Source of the DNA: Sporodiniella umbellata
Taxonomy: Eukaryota; Mucoromycota; Mucoromycetes; Mucorales; Rhizopodaceae
Direction of reading: 5' to 3'
DNA length: 64,000 nt
Assembly: GCA_025677835.1 (NCBI GenBank)
Contig: JAIXMR010000035.1
Span: forward strand, 144,955-208,954
The notes under the pieces: generated by a model
The model's database searches: none
The model's input: the letters and a program-made list of their open reading frames with translations, nothing else
What the model was told of the DNA's origin: nothing
Program-made: the position numbers and the translations under genes
Shown here: one piece after another, positions 45,008-58,005 of the stretch
How the letters are laid out: every line of letters starts with the position of its first letter
Numbering within the stretch: position 1 is the first letter of the stretch

Positions 45008-47962
45008 TAGGAAATTAAAGAAAAAATAAAGAAAAGTGTTGAGTTGTGATAATAAACTAACAAGATAAGAGTGTTTGTTTTTGGTGTATTTGTTGCGAAG
45101 GTTTTATACTAAAGAGAAGCTTTTTTGAATTAAAAAAGTATCCGTGCCAGTTCTACAAACGCGGAAGTTATACTTTCTTGTGTATCCAAAAAATCCTGTC
45201 GTATGTTATTTAGTATTTCTTTTTGATAAACGTCTTTATACTTATCATTAGAGTCTCAGTACAAAACATTGTTCCGCTTCTTATAGCAGCACACAAGGTT
45301 TTAAATAAGCTAGTTTGAATTGACCTTGCAACAACCAAATAAACACTAGCTTTTACCTAGAAGTCGGGAAATACCCACAAATCTTTATGAGACAACAATG
45401 AGAAAGCAGGTTTTTTTAAAGCATGAGATTTCTTGAAAATCTCTAGATCTCACCGACAAATACCCATAAATGCTGTATTTAGGATTATTGCTTTTTACAA
45501 CAAGAGGGAAATAAAACTGTTATTTAAATTAAAAAACGGCTATCAGTACATTAAGCTGTTGATTCCTAGGACTAATTTTAGTAGGCCATTCTTTGGTTTG
45601 AACCTCGCCTTTGATTACACCCATGCTTATGGCTGTACTAAGAAACAGCTAATTTTTCATTTGTTTGTAACAGAAGCTTTATAAGATGAGCGAAAACGAA
45701 TACTACCAGCAAATTTTTATAGTGTACTCGGTTTTTAATTCATAGGATTAATAAAGTGTTAAAGATGACATGGCAATTTGAAAAAGCATAGCAAGATTGA
45801 GCCAGACTCGAAAATTGGATGGTTTTTGCTTGATATTCGTTTTGGCCTTTTTATATATTTTTTTTTCTAGTCGCGAAGCTAAGACAGAAGATAGTTGCCG
45901 GTTACATTCAATGATAATAAAGTACATACACGCACAAGGAAAACTTTTAGTAAGAGATAGTGATGTACTACCATAGTACTGCTGAGCCTTAAGTACTACC
46001 GTAGTCTTTGTGAATACTCTCAGCTACTAGTTGAGCATTGATGTAAGACAACCACGACTAATACAGTGTTTCCAAAGCTGATGACGTATGCTGTTTACAG
46101 CATGTATTATCGAGCGCGATATTCATTGCGAATGCACTGTACACAAGTTCCAAACACAAAGGACGCCTTTAATTTTTCACAATAAAGTAAATCATATTGG
46201 ACTAAAAACGAGATGTGCTTTTGGTTTAAAAACAATCAGAATGGTATTTTTTGCAACATTGAATAGTTTGTCGCTTATAATGAAGGAGTGCTGTATAGTA
46301 GTTTGTAGTATTTCAAACTTTCTCAGTACTATCGTTTAAATACATAATATTACCGTTTAAACAAACGGTTTTTTTTCGCTACGACAATGAGCATACCTGA
46401 TAATACTAATATAATGAAAGCGAGATATAATACATCAATAATAACCTTGCCGAAGCAGTGTAATACAGTGCTTCCACTCTCAAATTACCAGATGTTCGAA
46501 AAGTTCACTTACCTTTACAAAAAAAAATCGCAAATATTTTTGACAACTACATGATCTCATTCTTGAAAATCAATTGACCACTTTCTGTTCAAAATATATT
46601 TTTAGAAAGTGATCGAATTTGTCAGATGAAATAATGGATCGGTAAGAAAATCAGATGCTTTTTTTTAAAGATTTATTAATAATGTCTTCTCTGCTGTTTT
46701 GTGGAAAAGACCTTTTTAAAACACTGAACAAATAGTTGTCGAAAGCTTGTGGACTTTTCAAAGAGCTGGCAAATTGAAAGTGGAATCTATGTAAGTAGGT
46801 TTGTATTTTATATTGGTGAGTAACATAATTTTTTCAGATCTACTGCTAGCTACAAAATATAAAACCCGAAGAGACAAGTAAGCACAAGCAAGTATATACA
46901 CTAGGTATGCCTAAGTACACTTTTTGCTAAAATAATGTCGCAATAAGAAAAATCTGTACTTTTTTAATGCAATAATTAAGTTTGGCTAGGTGAGACTTTT
47001 TTTTAAAATTAGTTGTTCTGCAGAAGATATTAAAAAATACGAAAAGAAAATCGAAGACTTTGGTTCTTTTGAATTCTTTTACAATACGGATCTCAATAAT
47101 TGCTTCAAAGCAGGGAATTCATAGCAACCCGCTGACATATTGCACATACTTACAATCTTGTGATGTGCCAGATAAAAATTTAAAGATATACATGGTCTGT
47201 ATTCGTATTTTACACGTCTTTTTCTACAATGGCACCTAAATTATACGAAAATACCAAATACAAGACTAAAATATGTAGATAGCCTCTTAAATTCAATAGA
47301 AATAACAGAGTTACTTGCCAGATAATCGCATTATATTGATATCTTTTAAGACATTGATTTGAAAGAGTAACAGTATATGCCTCTCAGCTACGGAATTTCA
47401 TCACTTTAAACCCAGTGTCTATCTCTTCAAAAATTTTGTGGCTATACAGATCCAGTAAGTTGGTATATGCGCTTTTAGTCATGCTATAGAAAAGTTTTTA
47501 AAGTTTACTTTCAGGCCAGCGCAGACACAAAATATAGTTTTTACTATCTTGTACTTTGATGTGTTGTGGTTTTAAAAGTGGATTGGAGGTAAAAGTCTTA
47601 CTACAGACACCATACACAGCCTTTTTTTTTCATAATTATGCCCGGTAGTCCGCACCGTTTTTGAATTCAAAGCTGTGTTTACATCACCTAAAGAGATTTT
47701 CAGGGTTTGTTTTACTGTGAAAGCATAAGTACACAATACCTATTATACAACTGGTTGTAATTATTGTGCTAAGCACCTACTGCAAGTTTTTTTATTGTTT
47801 AAAAGTAGACAAAGTGTACAACATAGAAGGTAAAACAGAGAAGCGTACGTAATAAACTTTCTTTTTTAAGTTTACTTTATACTCCGAGCATTCTTTTTTT
47901 TTTTTTTTTTTTTTTTTTTTGTATATTTCTTCATTTTATCAAATAAACATATACTAAAGTTT
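45008..47962. other. Long AT-rich spacer
   Basis: Nearly 3 kb with no coding pattern. A CACTTTCT...AGAAAGTG hairpin lies at about 46579-46612, and a T31 run at 47890-47920 stands just upstream of the NAPE-PLD start. Confidence 0.65.
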
Positions 47963-49425
47963 ATGTTTCGGCGTGTGGCAATTGCTTTGAGTACAATTAC
48001 ATTAATACCAATGTCCACTGCTTATTCCCAAGGAAAGACTCAAACGCATCATGATGGCGGCAAGTTTAAAAATCCCTGGCCATCTTTTATCTCTTATGGT
48101 TGGACTGATGCAATCAAAATGGGATTCTCTTTAGAATCCAATAGACCACAGGCAGACATAAAAGAAAAAAAGATACCTGTACCTGTGAAAATGAACTGGG
48201 AATTGATTCATAAGTCTGAAAAAGAATCAATCAGAGCAACTTGGCTTGGGCAGTAAAGAGATCTACATATATAAATATAGATATTGACTGTGCTTTATTT
48301 AATATAGCGCTTGTGTACTTGTACAAATAAATGGTTTTAACATTTTGTTGGATCCTATTTTCTCAGAAAGGTACGCTTGAATTTGCAAAATTGTCTTGTA
48401 TTTATTCAATTTTGTTGACTAGATGCTCGCCTGTTCAGTTTGCTGGTCCAAAACGATACAGTGAGCTGCCGTGTCAGTTGAAGGAGCTACCGCGTATCGA
48501 TGCTGTGGTTATTTCTCATAACCAGTAAGTATCTATATTAGTACATCTGCTTAAAGTAACACAATGTTAGCTATGACCACTTGGACGTAGATACAGTCCA
48601 AAAGTTAAGCGAGCTACATCCCAACTGTAAATTCTATGTACCTTTAGGTAACAAGCCATGGTTCACGATCAAAGACAAAGAGAACAAAGTAATCGAACTT
48701 GACTGGTGGGAGGAGTCTATGCTAGAAAACCAAGTTCGTCTGACATGTACACCCTGTCAGCATTTTACTGGAAGAGGCCTATTTGATAGGAACAAGACTC
48801 TTTGGGCCTCCTGGTGTATTGAAGGTGTGACAGACAACGTGACTCGAGGCAAAGTGTTTTTTGGAGGGTAAGAGGACATTTGTAGGTCACTATTAATTTT
48901 TACTATAGTGATACAGGCTACCGATCTATCCCACAGGATACCCCACCAGAGCAACAGTATGATCTCACGTTTTTGGATAAGCTTCCTTTTTGTCCAGCTT
49001 TTAAAGGTAAAAAAAAAAAAAAAACACACATACAGAATATGGGCATATAGACTAACAGTATGTTAGAAATTGGAGAAAAGTTTGGTGGATTTGACCTGGC
49101 ATTAATTCCTATTGGTGCTTACTCCCCTCGATGGTTCATGTCGCCCATACATTGTTGCCCTGAAGATGCGATTAGGGTCCATCAAGATGTGAAAAGCAAG
49201 AAATCAGTAAGTAAAATCACAAATATCCTGTTGGCTTAGCTGACTAACACATGGTCTATAAAAACAACTAAGATTGGCATCCATTGGGGCACATTTGTAT
49301 TGACGGATGAATCTGTTTATGATCCACCCGAAAGACTGGAAAAGGCTTCTAAAGATATGGGCTTGGGTGAAAAAGAGTTTGATGTGGTCCAATTGGGCGA
49401 GACCTTTGTGACCCAAATCCAATGA
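47963..49425 (+). CDS. NAPEPLD: NAPE-hydrolysing phospholipase D (metallo-beta-lactamase fold)
   Basis: Seven exons, 47963-48252, 48308-48370, 48423-48524, 48571-48867, 48909-49006, 49067-49206 and 49273-49425, encode 380 residues. NAPE-PLD releases N-acylethanolamines from N-acyl phosphatidylethanolamine. Visible are [36 protein letters not shown], the dizinc motif SHNHYDHLD (HxHxDH near residue 150), [28 protein letters not shown] and [13 protein letters not shown] with the final metal His. An N-terminal hydrophobic stretch ([16 protein letters not shown]) may be a signal or membrane anchor. The two smallest exons carry the start of the fold and are easy to miss. Its stop is 117 bp from the next co-directional start. 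Confidence 0.95.
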
Positions 49426-49542
49426 TTGGGCCATAAGATCTTAATTACGTAGACTAAAGATAGATTAATGCAGTCTACATTTCTTGTTTTTTTTTTTCTT
49501 CTTTCTTTTTGTTTTGTTTTGTAAATAAACGGAAAAATAAAA

Positions 49543-51179
49543 ATGAGTAAATCTCCGGCATTGTCTTCAAGGGATGGACCTATTCTCCAAGCAGAGTCTC
49601 CAGACCCTAGTATCATTCAAGCTAAATGTCTCCAGCCAGGGTAAACAAAGCCGTTTGACGTCCATTTGATTTAACCAACGCTTCTTTAAATAACCAAAAA
49701 AAAAAAAAAAAAAAAAACAGACGTGATTACAGATCACAGACCTGGAAGAACGGGTTAGGAACTACAGAGGAGATAGCTATCTACCCCCAGAAAAGGACTT
49801 TAAGAACGATGAGTTTTTTTGGAGATTAAGTTTAAACACTATAAAAAGCGATTGTAACTTTTCTTTGTTTCCTGGCTACAAATGGTAAACTCTATAAACA
49901 GAAAAACATACAAAACAAATAAACACACAAAAAATAGAGTTGTTTATAGCTAGGGTATACAAAGTTGATATTATGATGTATTGACTTTTTTGTGTTGTTG
50001 TTTAGTACCAACATTATTCTTCCCACCGAAGACAAGAACTCTTCTTTTTCAATTTCTCACGGTGAATCTGCTACCAAAGTAAACAGCCTGTTTCCTTATA
50101 CTTGGCAAGGCGAATGGTAAATAAAAAAAGAACATGTATATAAAAACTCCAGAGACTGATACAGTATACACTGAAAAATCATTGAACGATAGGAAAACCA
50201 GCTGTAAAGTTGGTAATCCGCCCATCAGTACGCTTCAGTTCATGCTCAAGCAAGATGCGGGAAAAGTTCAAATACGAATCGAAAATATCGGTTCTTATGG
50301 ATCCGATAATCAGGGCGATATAGACTCTGGAAAAAACATGTTATTCGGTGCTTTTGCCCTTGTTTATGTAGTTGATGGATTTGTAGATATTGTTTTGGAT
50401 GAAAATCACGCCCATGGACAGAGTTTCCACTTGACGGCAGGTGAAACGTTGATGATGGAAAGAGATGAAGACGCTTCACCAACGAGTTTATTATTAAATG
50501 CAACTAATGAGGCTGGACAAGTAGGAAAGAGTGGTATAGGTATAAATTGAAACCGTGAAAACACCAACAGTTCCTAATCTCTTAGTTTTCTTTTATAAAC
50601 ATTTATTGCTGTGAGCAGAGTCTACTGTGGTTATTATTCAAATAGAAGAAGGAAAGACCTTTGGTGGTGTGTTAAATAAGGATTGCGAATTATCGCCACC
50701 TATAAACTACGAGGGAATTGTTCCTAGCCAACGTCGTCCCCTCAATCGCCGCCCAAGCTTACTTGTTTCTATGAAAAAGCCTTCAGAGAACGATGTACAT
50801 TCAGAAGAAGAGGACAGGCGTATTTCCATTCTCTCTCTTGCTGATGAAGGTCCTATTGAAGAGCAGCAACAGCTGCAACAAAGAAGAAGTAGTATCGGGC
50901 GCCGTGACAGTCTTGCAGGAATTTCTTTTGATCCAAGTATTGTTTATCACCCTCCCTCTATGGCCCTTTCCCACCAAGACACAGATTTACCCCCACCAGT
51001 AACCAGAGAAAAACTTGAGGTGAACGAATTTCCTTTAGGAACTATTCGAACGGCTTGGATCAAAATTATGACACAGGGTCTTGGTGAATGGGTTAAGCTT
51101 CCCGTGATTGTCTGTCGTGGTAAAGAAGATGGGTAGGTCTAAACAAACAATCTATCGTCAGTTCATGCTGCTCAGTGCG

Positions 51180-51213
<34 letters not shown>

Positions 51214-52339
51214 TCCTGTGGTTGGTTTAACAGCAGCAGTACACGGAAATGAGTTAAATGGCGTTCCGTGTATTCACAAGTAAGAAAAAGCCAAAGGAGT
51301 TAAAGGGATGCTGTTTATTCACATGACTGTGTGGCGAATTTTTTTTTTCTAGAGTTATTTCGAAAATTGATGTTGAGCATCTTAAAGGTACTCTGGTGGC
51401 TGTACCATGTGTTAATGTATGGGGATATCTCAAATTTGAACGTGAATTTGCAGACGGACGTGACTTGAATAGACAATTTCCTGGAAAAGAGGATGGTTAT
51501 TCTTCTCAGGTGTTTTGTTATCATTTGATGAACAAGATTATGTCTCAATTCAATTATATGATTGACTTACATACTGCAAGCTTTGGCCGGCTAAACTCTT
51601 ATTATGTAAGAGCAGATATGGTAAGTCAAAGGCTTTTTTTTTTGTATGCGTACAATGTTTTCACATGTTATCTAGAACGATACCGCAGGAGCTATCATGG
51701 CAAAGTTGCAGCAGCCTCAGGTTATTTTACATAATTCAGGACAGGATGGTACCTTGAGATCTGCTGCTGCTGCACGTGGTATCAAAGCCATTACGGTTGA
51801 GATAGGAAATCCTCAGACTTTCCAAGATAGATTTGTTCAAGTAAGGTTTATGGCATACTTTGAATTTATCTAACTTTATTTTTCTAGTGGTCTTATATGG
51901 GCATTATGCGTATATTGGATCACTTTGAGATGTTTCCTTTATCAAACGTTATGGAAAATATAGAAGACGAGGACAACGAAGAGGAGTTGGGCCCCTCGCA
52001 TACTATTCTATGTTCAAGGGGGTTCTGGGTAAGTGGATCAGCTTAAAGAAAGTATTTGTTTTGGAAAATATTGACCCTGAGGTGTAGATTTACACAAAGA
52101 CCGGTGGTATATTGGAGGTTTATCCTGGCGTAAACACTTTAATTAGAAAAGGCGAAATAATAGCAAGAATCAAAAACATGTTTGGAAATATTATTGAGGA
52201 GTACTTTGCCCCATGTACTGGTATTGTTATTGGAAGAAGCTCTAACCCTGTTGCTATGGCTGGGGATCGTATCGTTCATTTGGGTGTAATAAAAAAGACA
52301 GGGGAAGTTTTGGCTAAAGCGGCAAAAGAAAACTACTAA
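49543..52339 (+). CDS. HutD-domain / AspA-AstE deacylase fusion, with an apparent 1-base frameshift
   Basis: Ten exons: 49543-49640, 49721-49884, 50006-50116, 50193-50533, 50619-51132, 51214-51279, 51353-51620, 51676-51840, 51888-52028 and 52088-52339. The first half is a HutD/Ves cupin: [55 protein letters not shown] and the last strand [16 protein letters not shown]. The same exon then runs through a Ser/Glu linker into a zinc carboxypeptidase-like deacylase (succinylglutamate desuccinylase/aspartoacylase): [46 protein letters not shown] and a C-terminal beta domain ([18 protein letters not shown]). Exon 2 is one base short: the frame before the C5 run at 49784-49788 is not the frame after it. 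About 706 residues if whole. HutD is tied to histidine use in bacteria; the fused role is unknown. Confidence 0.82.
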
Positions 52340-53609
52340 AAAAAAAAAAACTGGATTAAAAAATAAATCAATACCTTCGCTTGAACTCTGATCTGTTGGC
52401 CTTTTTCCGTGTTGTATCTTTCCCCAAAGATAAAAACGCCTTTTAAACTTTGTATTTTCCGAGTAGCAAGATTGAATATCCGCAGCGATACATGTAGTAA
52501 GAATGACTTGTGCCAACTTTCTCTTTTCTGCTTTAAAGATTCATGTTAAAGTTGTCTACGGACCTTGCATTTTGCCAGAATACCACTCATAAAGCCATAT
52601 GGCTAACCAAACTAAAAGTGCAACGGCCGTCAATTGTAAAAGATATCAGAGCGTTTTTTGTTTGGTGTATGTTTAATAAGTAATCTAGAAGATAAAAATG
52701 GCAGCATATAGCTTGTGGGATACTCTGTATAGTTGGAGCGGCCTTTTTTTTTGGGGGGGGAATAAGCACCTTTATTATTTAGCTTATCTGATGTACTGAC
52801 TTTTGAATAAATGTCTATGTCCCAATAAATTCACAAAGCTGGTAGAGACATAGACAACAAAACATACTAGTTTAAGACTATAAAATGTTAAAGGGAATAT
52901 TGTAATGCCCATTGCTTTTTTACTCTTGGCTGTACATAAGATATCGTAAAACTTATTTGCCAATACAAAAAAAAAAAAAAAAAAAAAACATTGGGGTGAG
53001 TGGACCTTAACAAAGCAGTAGTCACAACAGCGAGAAGAAAGTATATGTGGACGATAACCATTCACTTTAATGATTCAAACTGTACGTAGTACGTGCTAGG
53101 ATATGTCCCGCTCGCTGTAAGGGAAAAGAAGTAGTCCATTGTTTACAAATCTTCCACCCCGGCTAAACAAAGTCTCTCGGAATAAAGTTATTCGTTAGGG
53201 TAAATGTAATAACTGTGGCATTCTTATATCATAATTATTGGAACATGCTCTCACTAATCTATCAAATGCGTGTTTTTCAATGAAACCACCCATTAAAAAC
53301 AAAAAGCGCGTCTGTTAGGCGATTCTAAATCCAAGCTGCTGACACATCCTATTAATAATATTAAAAGCAACGATACATGCTCTCAATGCTATCCAATCGA
53401 TAGAAAGATTGGTAAGATTAAAAAAAATCCCGCCAATGACACTTGCTTTTTGTTTTTATTTCCTCAAGCAAGGCAAATTTAAATTCAACTACCGTCATGC
53501 TGTCATCATCGCTTGAATTTAGCGGGAAAAAGTAATAAAATAGATTTAAACAAGGTTTTTTCTTTTCTTTTCTTTACCTTTTTTTTTTTTTAGAAAAAAA
53601 ACCAGAAAA
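52340..53609. other. Spacer
   Basis: About 1.27 kb before transaldolase. Runs of A and of G8 (near 52752); a T-rich tract just upstream of the transaldolase start, usual for a strong fungal promoter. No gene recognised. Confidence 0.6.
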
Positions 53610-54712
53610 ATGTCCGTTCTTGAACAACTTAAGCAATATACCACCATTGTTGCCGATACCGGTGACTTTGAATGTAAGTAACAGATAAAGCATAGAGGGT
53701 TGAAGACTAAAGATGAACGATCTCTGTAGCTATCGATCAATACAAACCCCAAGATGCCACTACCAACCCTTCTTTGATCTTGGCTGCCTCTCAAAAGGAA
53801 CAGTATGCCCGTTTGATTGACGAAGCCATCTCTTATGCCAAGTCTAAAGCGTAAGTTTTTGTTTGTTTTTATTTTTGTTTTTCAAGAGATAAGACGCGTT
53901 TCAGACAAAACCTAAATTGAACTTGTACTTTTATATACAGTTCTGGTGAAGAACAAGTTGTTTTGGCTATGGATAAGCTTTTGGTAAACTTTGGTTCTGA
54001 AATCTTGAAGATTGTACCTGGCCGTGTCTCCACTGAAGTAGATGCCCGTCTCTCTTTTGATGTCCAAGGCACTGTCAACAAGGCTTTGACATTGATTAAG
54101 CTTTACGAAGAAAACGGTATTAACAAGGATCGTATTTTGATCAAGATTGCTTCTACCTATGAAGGTATTCAAGCTGCTCACATTTTGGAAACCGAACACG
54201 GTATCCACTGTAACTTGACCTTGTTGTTCGGTTTTGCTCAAGCTGTTGCCTGTGCCGAAGCTGGTGTCACCTTGATCTCTCCCTTTGTCGGCCGTATTTT
54301 GGATTGGTACAAGAAGGCCACTGGTGAAAGCTACGACGCTGCTTCAGATCCTGGTGTCAAGTCTGTCAGCAAGATTTACGAATACTACAAGAAGTTCGGT
54401 TACAAGACCATTGTAATGGGTGCTTCTTTCCGTAACACAGGTGAAATTGAACAATTGGCTGGCTGCGATTTCTTGACCATCTCCCCAGCATTGTTGGCTG
54501 AGCTGCAAAAGGACAACAAGAAGCTCGAACGCAAGTTGAACCCTGATAACGCTTCTTCTCTTGAAAAGGTCTCTTTCTTCAAGAACGAAAAGGCCTTCCG
54601 TTGGGAAATGAATCAAGACGCTATGGCTACCGAAAAGTTGTCAGAAGGTATCCGTAACTTTGCCAAGGATGGCGCTAAGCTTGAAGATATGTTGAAGGAA
54701 AAGCTTTTGTAA
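53610..54712 (+). CDS. TAL1: Transaldolase
   Basis: Three exons, 53610-53673, 53730-53850 and 53941-54712, encode 318 residues. It is the pentose-phosphate-pathway enzyme that moves a dihydroxyacetone unit via a Schiff base. Signatures: [27 protein letters not shown], the active-site lysine in [62 protein letters not shown] and [11 protein letters not shown]. Codons are strongly biased (AAG, GAA, TTG, CGT, GCT), unlike most neighbours, which suggests high expression. The enzyme converges with CSC1 across 147 bp. Confidence 0.97.
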
Positions 54713-54859
54713 ATAATTATATAAAATAAAAAGGAATAATTTCTTTGTACAAAACAAGGTCTATTTTTTTTTTTTTTTTTTTTTTGAAATTTTGAGCGAT
54801 TTTTCGCAAAAAAGATTAAATTTATTATTAAACGATTAAGGTGTAGAATATAAAGTTTG

Positions 54860-57800
54860 TTAATACATTAAACCGGCCTCGGCAAAGTTATAGTTGTCAG
54901 CCAACACACGTACATAGGTGTTCACGTTGGATAAGTTGGGTCCTGAAGGTGGGGCGCCAGGAATGCCTTCCCCTTGATTAATAAGACGCTCTTCGTCAAT
55001 AACCACACTGCCTTTTCCTTTCTTGTTGCGCACTACATTAGCGCTACGATGACTAGAGAAAATGTCCAAGGCTTTCAGATCTGCCTGTTCTTTCTCTGTA
55101 ATGCCCAAATCATCCTCGGGTAACCAGACAGTAGGTTTGGGAGCAAAAGTAGAAGGATGCATATAAAATTCAGATTCGTAAAGCGAGCGAGCTGTGACCT
55201 CAGCACCCAGACCTTTTACCTCATGTTCACGTAAGCTCTCCAGAAGATGATGGCGTGCCTCAAAAGCACCCAGTGGAGAACGGTTGGCGCTGAGTTTGTG
55301 TTGAGGTTCTTGAGCTGTCTCTTCTTCAGATCGGCTAAAGTCAGCCTTGGGTCGGGCAGGAGTTTCTCCTTCAACTGGGCTGGCACGGTCTTTGGTAGAT
55401 TGGGTTGGGTCTTCTTCAGTTGGGTTGGTGCTGGGTTGGGCTGGGATTTCTTCGGTTGAGTTTGTACGAACTTTGGATTGAGATGTATCTCCTTTGGCTG
55501 AGTTAGTGCCGACTTTGGTAATGGCAGATTGAGCGTGTTGGGTGGTATCTTCACCTCCTTGTTTGTTACCAAACATTGAGACAGGCAAGTACTTGAACAA
55601 AGGCTTAAACGCTCTGTCATAATAAAACAGGGCAAAAGCAGTACAAATCATGGTGATAATCATCAAAGCCATCTGCCCCATTGCATCCTTTCGAACAGCA
55701 AACAAACCGATCAATGTCAATTGAGATACAAACAAACCGATGTAGATGTGCCTGATGGCACGAGGGAAAGCACGACCTCCGGTTTCATAACTCATCTCAT
55801 AAACGTACAGGAACTGGTAAAGATAGACAAAGTAATGAAGACAGAAGAAAAGCAAGACAAAGGGAAGAATAAGAGGAGCGATCACACCATATTCCAATCC
55901 TAAAAATCAAAATAAGATTACTGTTGTCTTTTTTTTTTTTTTTTTTTGGGAGAAAACTTACCAAGAATGAAAATCACGGTCTTTGTAGGAATCAAGGTAC
56001 CCAAATTGACATTAGGGCAGCTGTTTTTTTGGTTGTAGATATCTCTAGGGGTGGTGGAGAAGATAGGCATGACATAAGACAGGATAAAAGGCACAAGCTG
56101 AGCAATGGCTTGACCCGACTGATTTGTGGATTGCAACATGACAAAAGTAATGAAGAAAGTAGACGCTTGAGGCAAGTTGACGGAAAGTATGTCAATGATA
56201 CCAAAAGGACTTTGAATGAGGTTTTTCAGCTCATTTACCATACTAAAGAAACCAGCAGAGATGGTAGAAACGAGAACAACGTCGATAAACTAAACAGGAA
56301 AGAGGTGAGATTTTTAAAGCGGCATAACAAAGTATATACAAGACACGTACCTGAAAAAAGAAGAACTTGTGAAGAACCGAGAGCTCGACAAAAGAGTGCT
56401 GGGGAATACCTTCGCTCTTGGAGAGGAAGGTAAACACGACTGGTACAAGAGAGATCAAGATTGACAAAGCGACAGCAGGCAAGATACCTTGAATGATACC
56501 CACCGCTGTCTTACCAAGCAAGTTGACTGCACTTAAAAAAGGAAGAATCTGCGATAGCTTTTCCAAGTTGGCTACGGCCTGCACAAAGACGACAGGGACA
56601 GCCCAGAAGATGATGATGATAGTAGTCAAGACGATACTGATAAACTTTCGTACGAGGCGTTCAAAAGACTTGATGTTCATGTTTTCCCAGATGACATCCG
56701 AAGGTGCAATGGCAATATTGCGAGGTGCCATATGCATCGACTTTTCATGAATCAAGGATTGGCCGGCCATATGGGCTGCCAGCTGGTTGTAGAACTCGAT
56801 GAAAGCAGAGTTTGACTGGCCAAGCTGAGAAGCGTCGTTTTGTTTTTCTTGAATTTCCACGTTCAACTCTTTGATACGTTGGTGATAAAAATTGATAGTG
56901 TCTACCTTATGGCCAACGCAGGGGAGAGGGATCGGCAGCTTGCTTTCACGGTGGGTTGGGCGAAGCTTTTCAGGAATCGTGGAACGGTCAGCCTCTTCGC
57001 TTTTGTCAAGGTCGCCTTGTTTGAGATGGTGTTTGTAAGTGGCCAAGATAGCTTTTGTGACAGCTGTTTCTAACTTTGAAACAGCCTTATCGCGTTCAAG
57101 AACAAGATCGGGAAGATCGTCTAATTTTCTATTTGTGGGTCAGGTTAGTGTTGCTAGCTAGGGTCAATGCATTCGTTACCTGTTGAGCCAAATACGACGT
57201 ACGCCGCCGGGAAAGTGGCTAAAGAGCTTTTCAAGTTCTTCCACGCTGTTGTTTTCTTTAGGAATAGAAGGTATAAAGATCGTACGGGCTGTGACTGTGT
57301 TGGCGTACTCAGGGCTCAACAAGAATCTTTTTCTCAACTCAATGTAAATACGTGTTTCTCTAAATGTGTAGTACCAAACCAAAGCTACCATGTTTATGGT
57401 TAGGGTATTGTTGGCTCTGTTTGTTGAAGTTTACCTGACAAAAGGATAGCCAAGATACAATTAGCCCATAAGCGCGAGCTGTCAGTGACGTTACCCATAG
57501 TGAGATAGTTAAGTCCTTCTAGGTTGCCTTGGTTGATAGTGATGATAGGAAATAAAATTGGAATGGCGAATAAAGAATAAATGGCAAATGTCACCATGCC
57601 CATACGAAGAAGCTTCAGAACCATGAACCGATCCAGGCCCATGCTTTTGATTAGATCTTCATCTGGTATTTTTAACAGTGCAAATATCCATTTTAGATAG
57701 CCGTCTGGCAATGGAGGGGGTCGTCTCCTAAAGAAAGGTTAGTGTCCTGCCTGAACGCTTTGCTGACGGTTACTCTTGGCTGACTGTATATGATCTCGGC

Positions 57801-58005
57801 GAGTATGTCTGAGGCCTTTTTGTTCTCAAGATATTAAAGACAGTGAAAAAAGCAACCCCTAGGGCTGCATTAAACCATAAGGCAGACACAAAAGTACTGG
57901 CCGAGGCACTAGCACTGATATGTATCCATGTTAGTTTACTGAGACGAAATGTGTCTGTGGGGCTCTTTACTTGACTTGATCGTCTCTACTATCTGTACCG
58001 CTCAT
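54860..58005 (-). CDS. CSC1: CSC1/OSCA/TMEM63-type stress-gated cation channel
   Basis: Seven exons, 58005-57971, 57914-57774, 57727-57435, 57384-57180, 57128-56351, 56289-55962 and 55899-54860, encode 939 residues. By family it is a mechanically or osmotically gated, calcium-permeable channel of plasma or internal membranes. Seen: the first TM (ALWFNAALGVAFFTVFNIL), the YSPRSYTV cytosolic link, RRPPPLPDGYLKWI, the RNA-recognition-like cytosolic domain with PCVGHKVDTINFY, APSDVIWENMNIKSFERLVR, FFITFVMLQSTNQSG and the RSN1-type LPFVLLFFCLHYFVYLYQF and YETGGRAFPRAIRHI. The last 270 residues are a long polar tail with imperfect Thr/Pro/Glu repeats (TNPTEEDPTQ and relatives). The donor used at 57773 is GTAACC, needed for the frame. 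Confidence 0.94.

Noticed and set aside
45560..45640. Possible tRNA T-arm (GGTTCAAACC on the minus strand)
   Set aside because: No matching acceptor, D or anticodon stems could be drawn around it.
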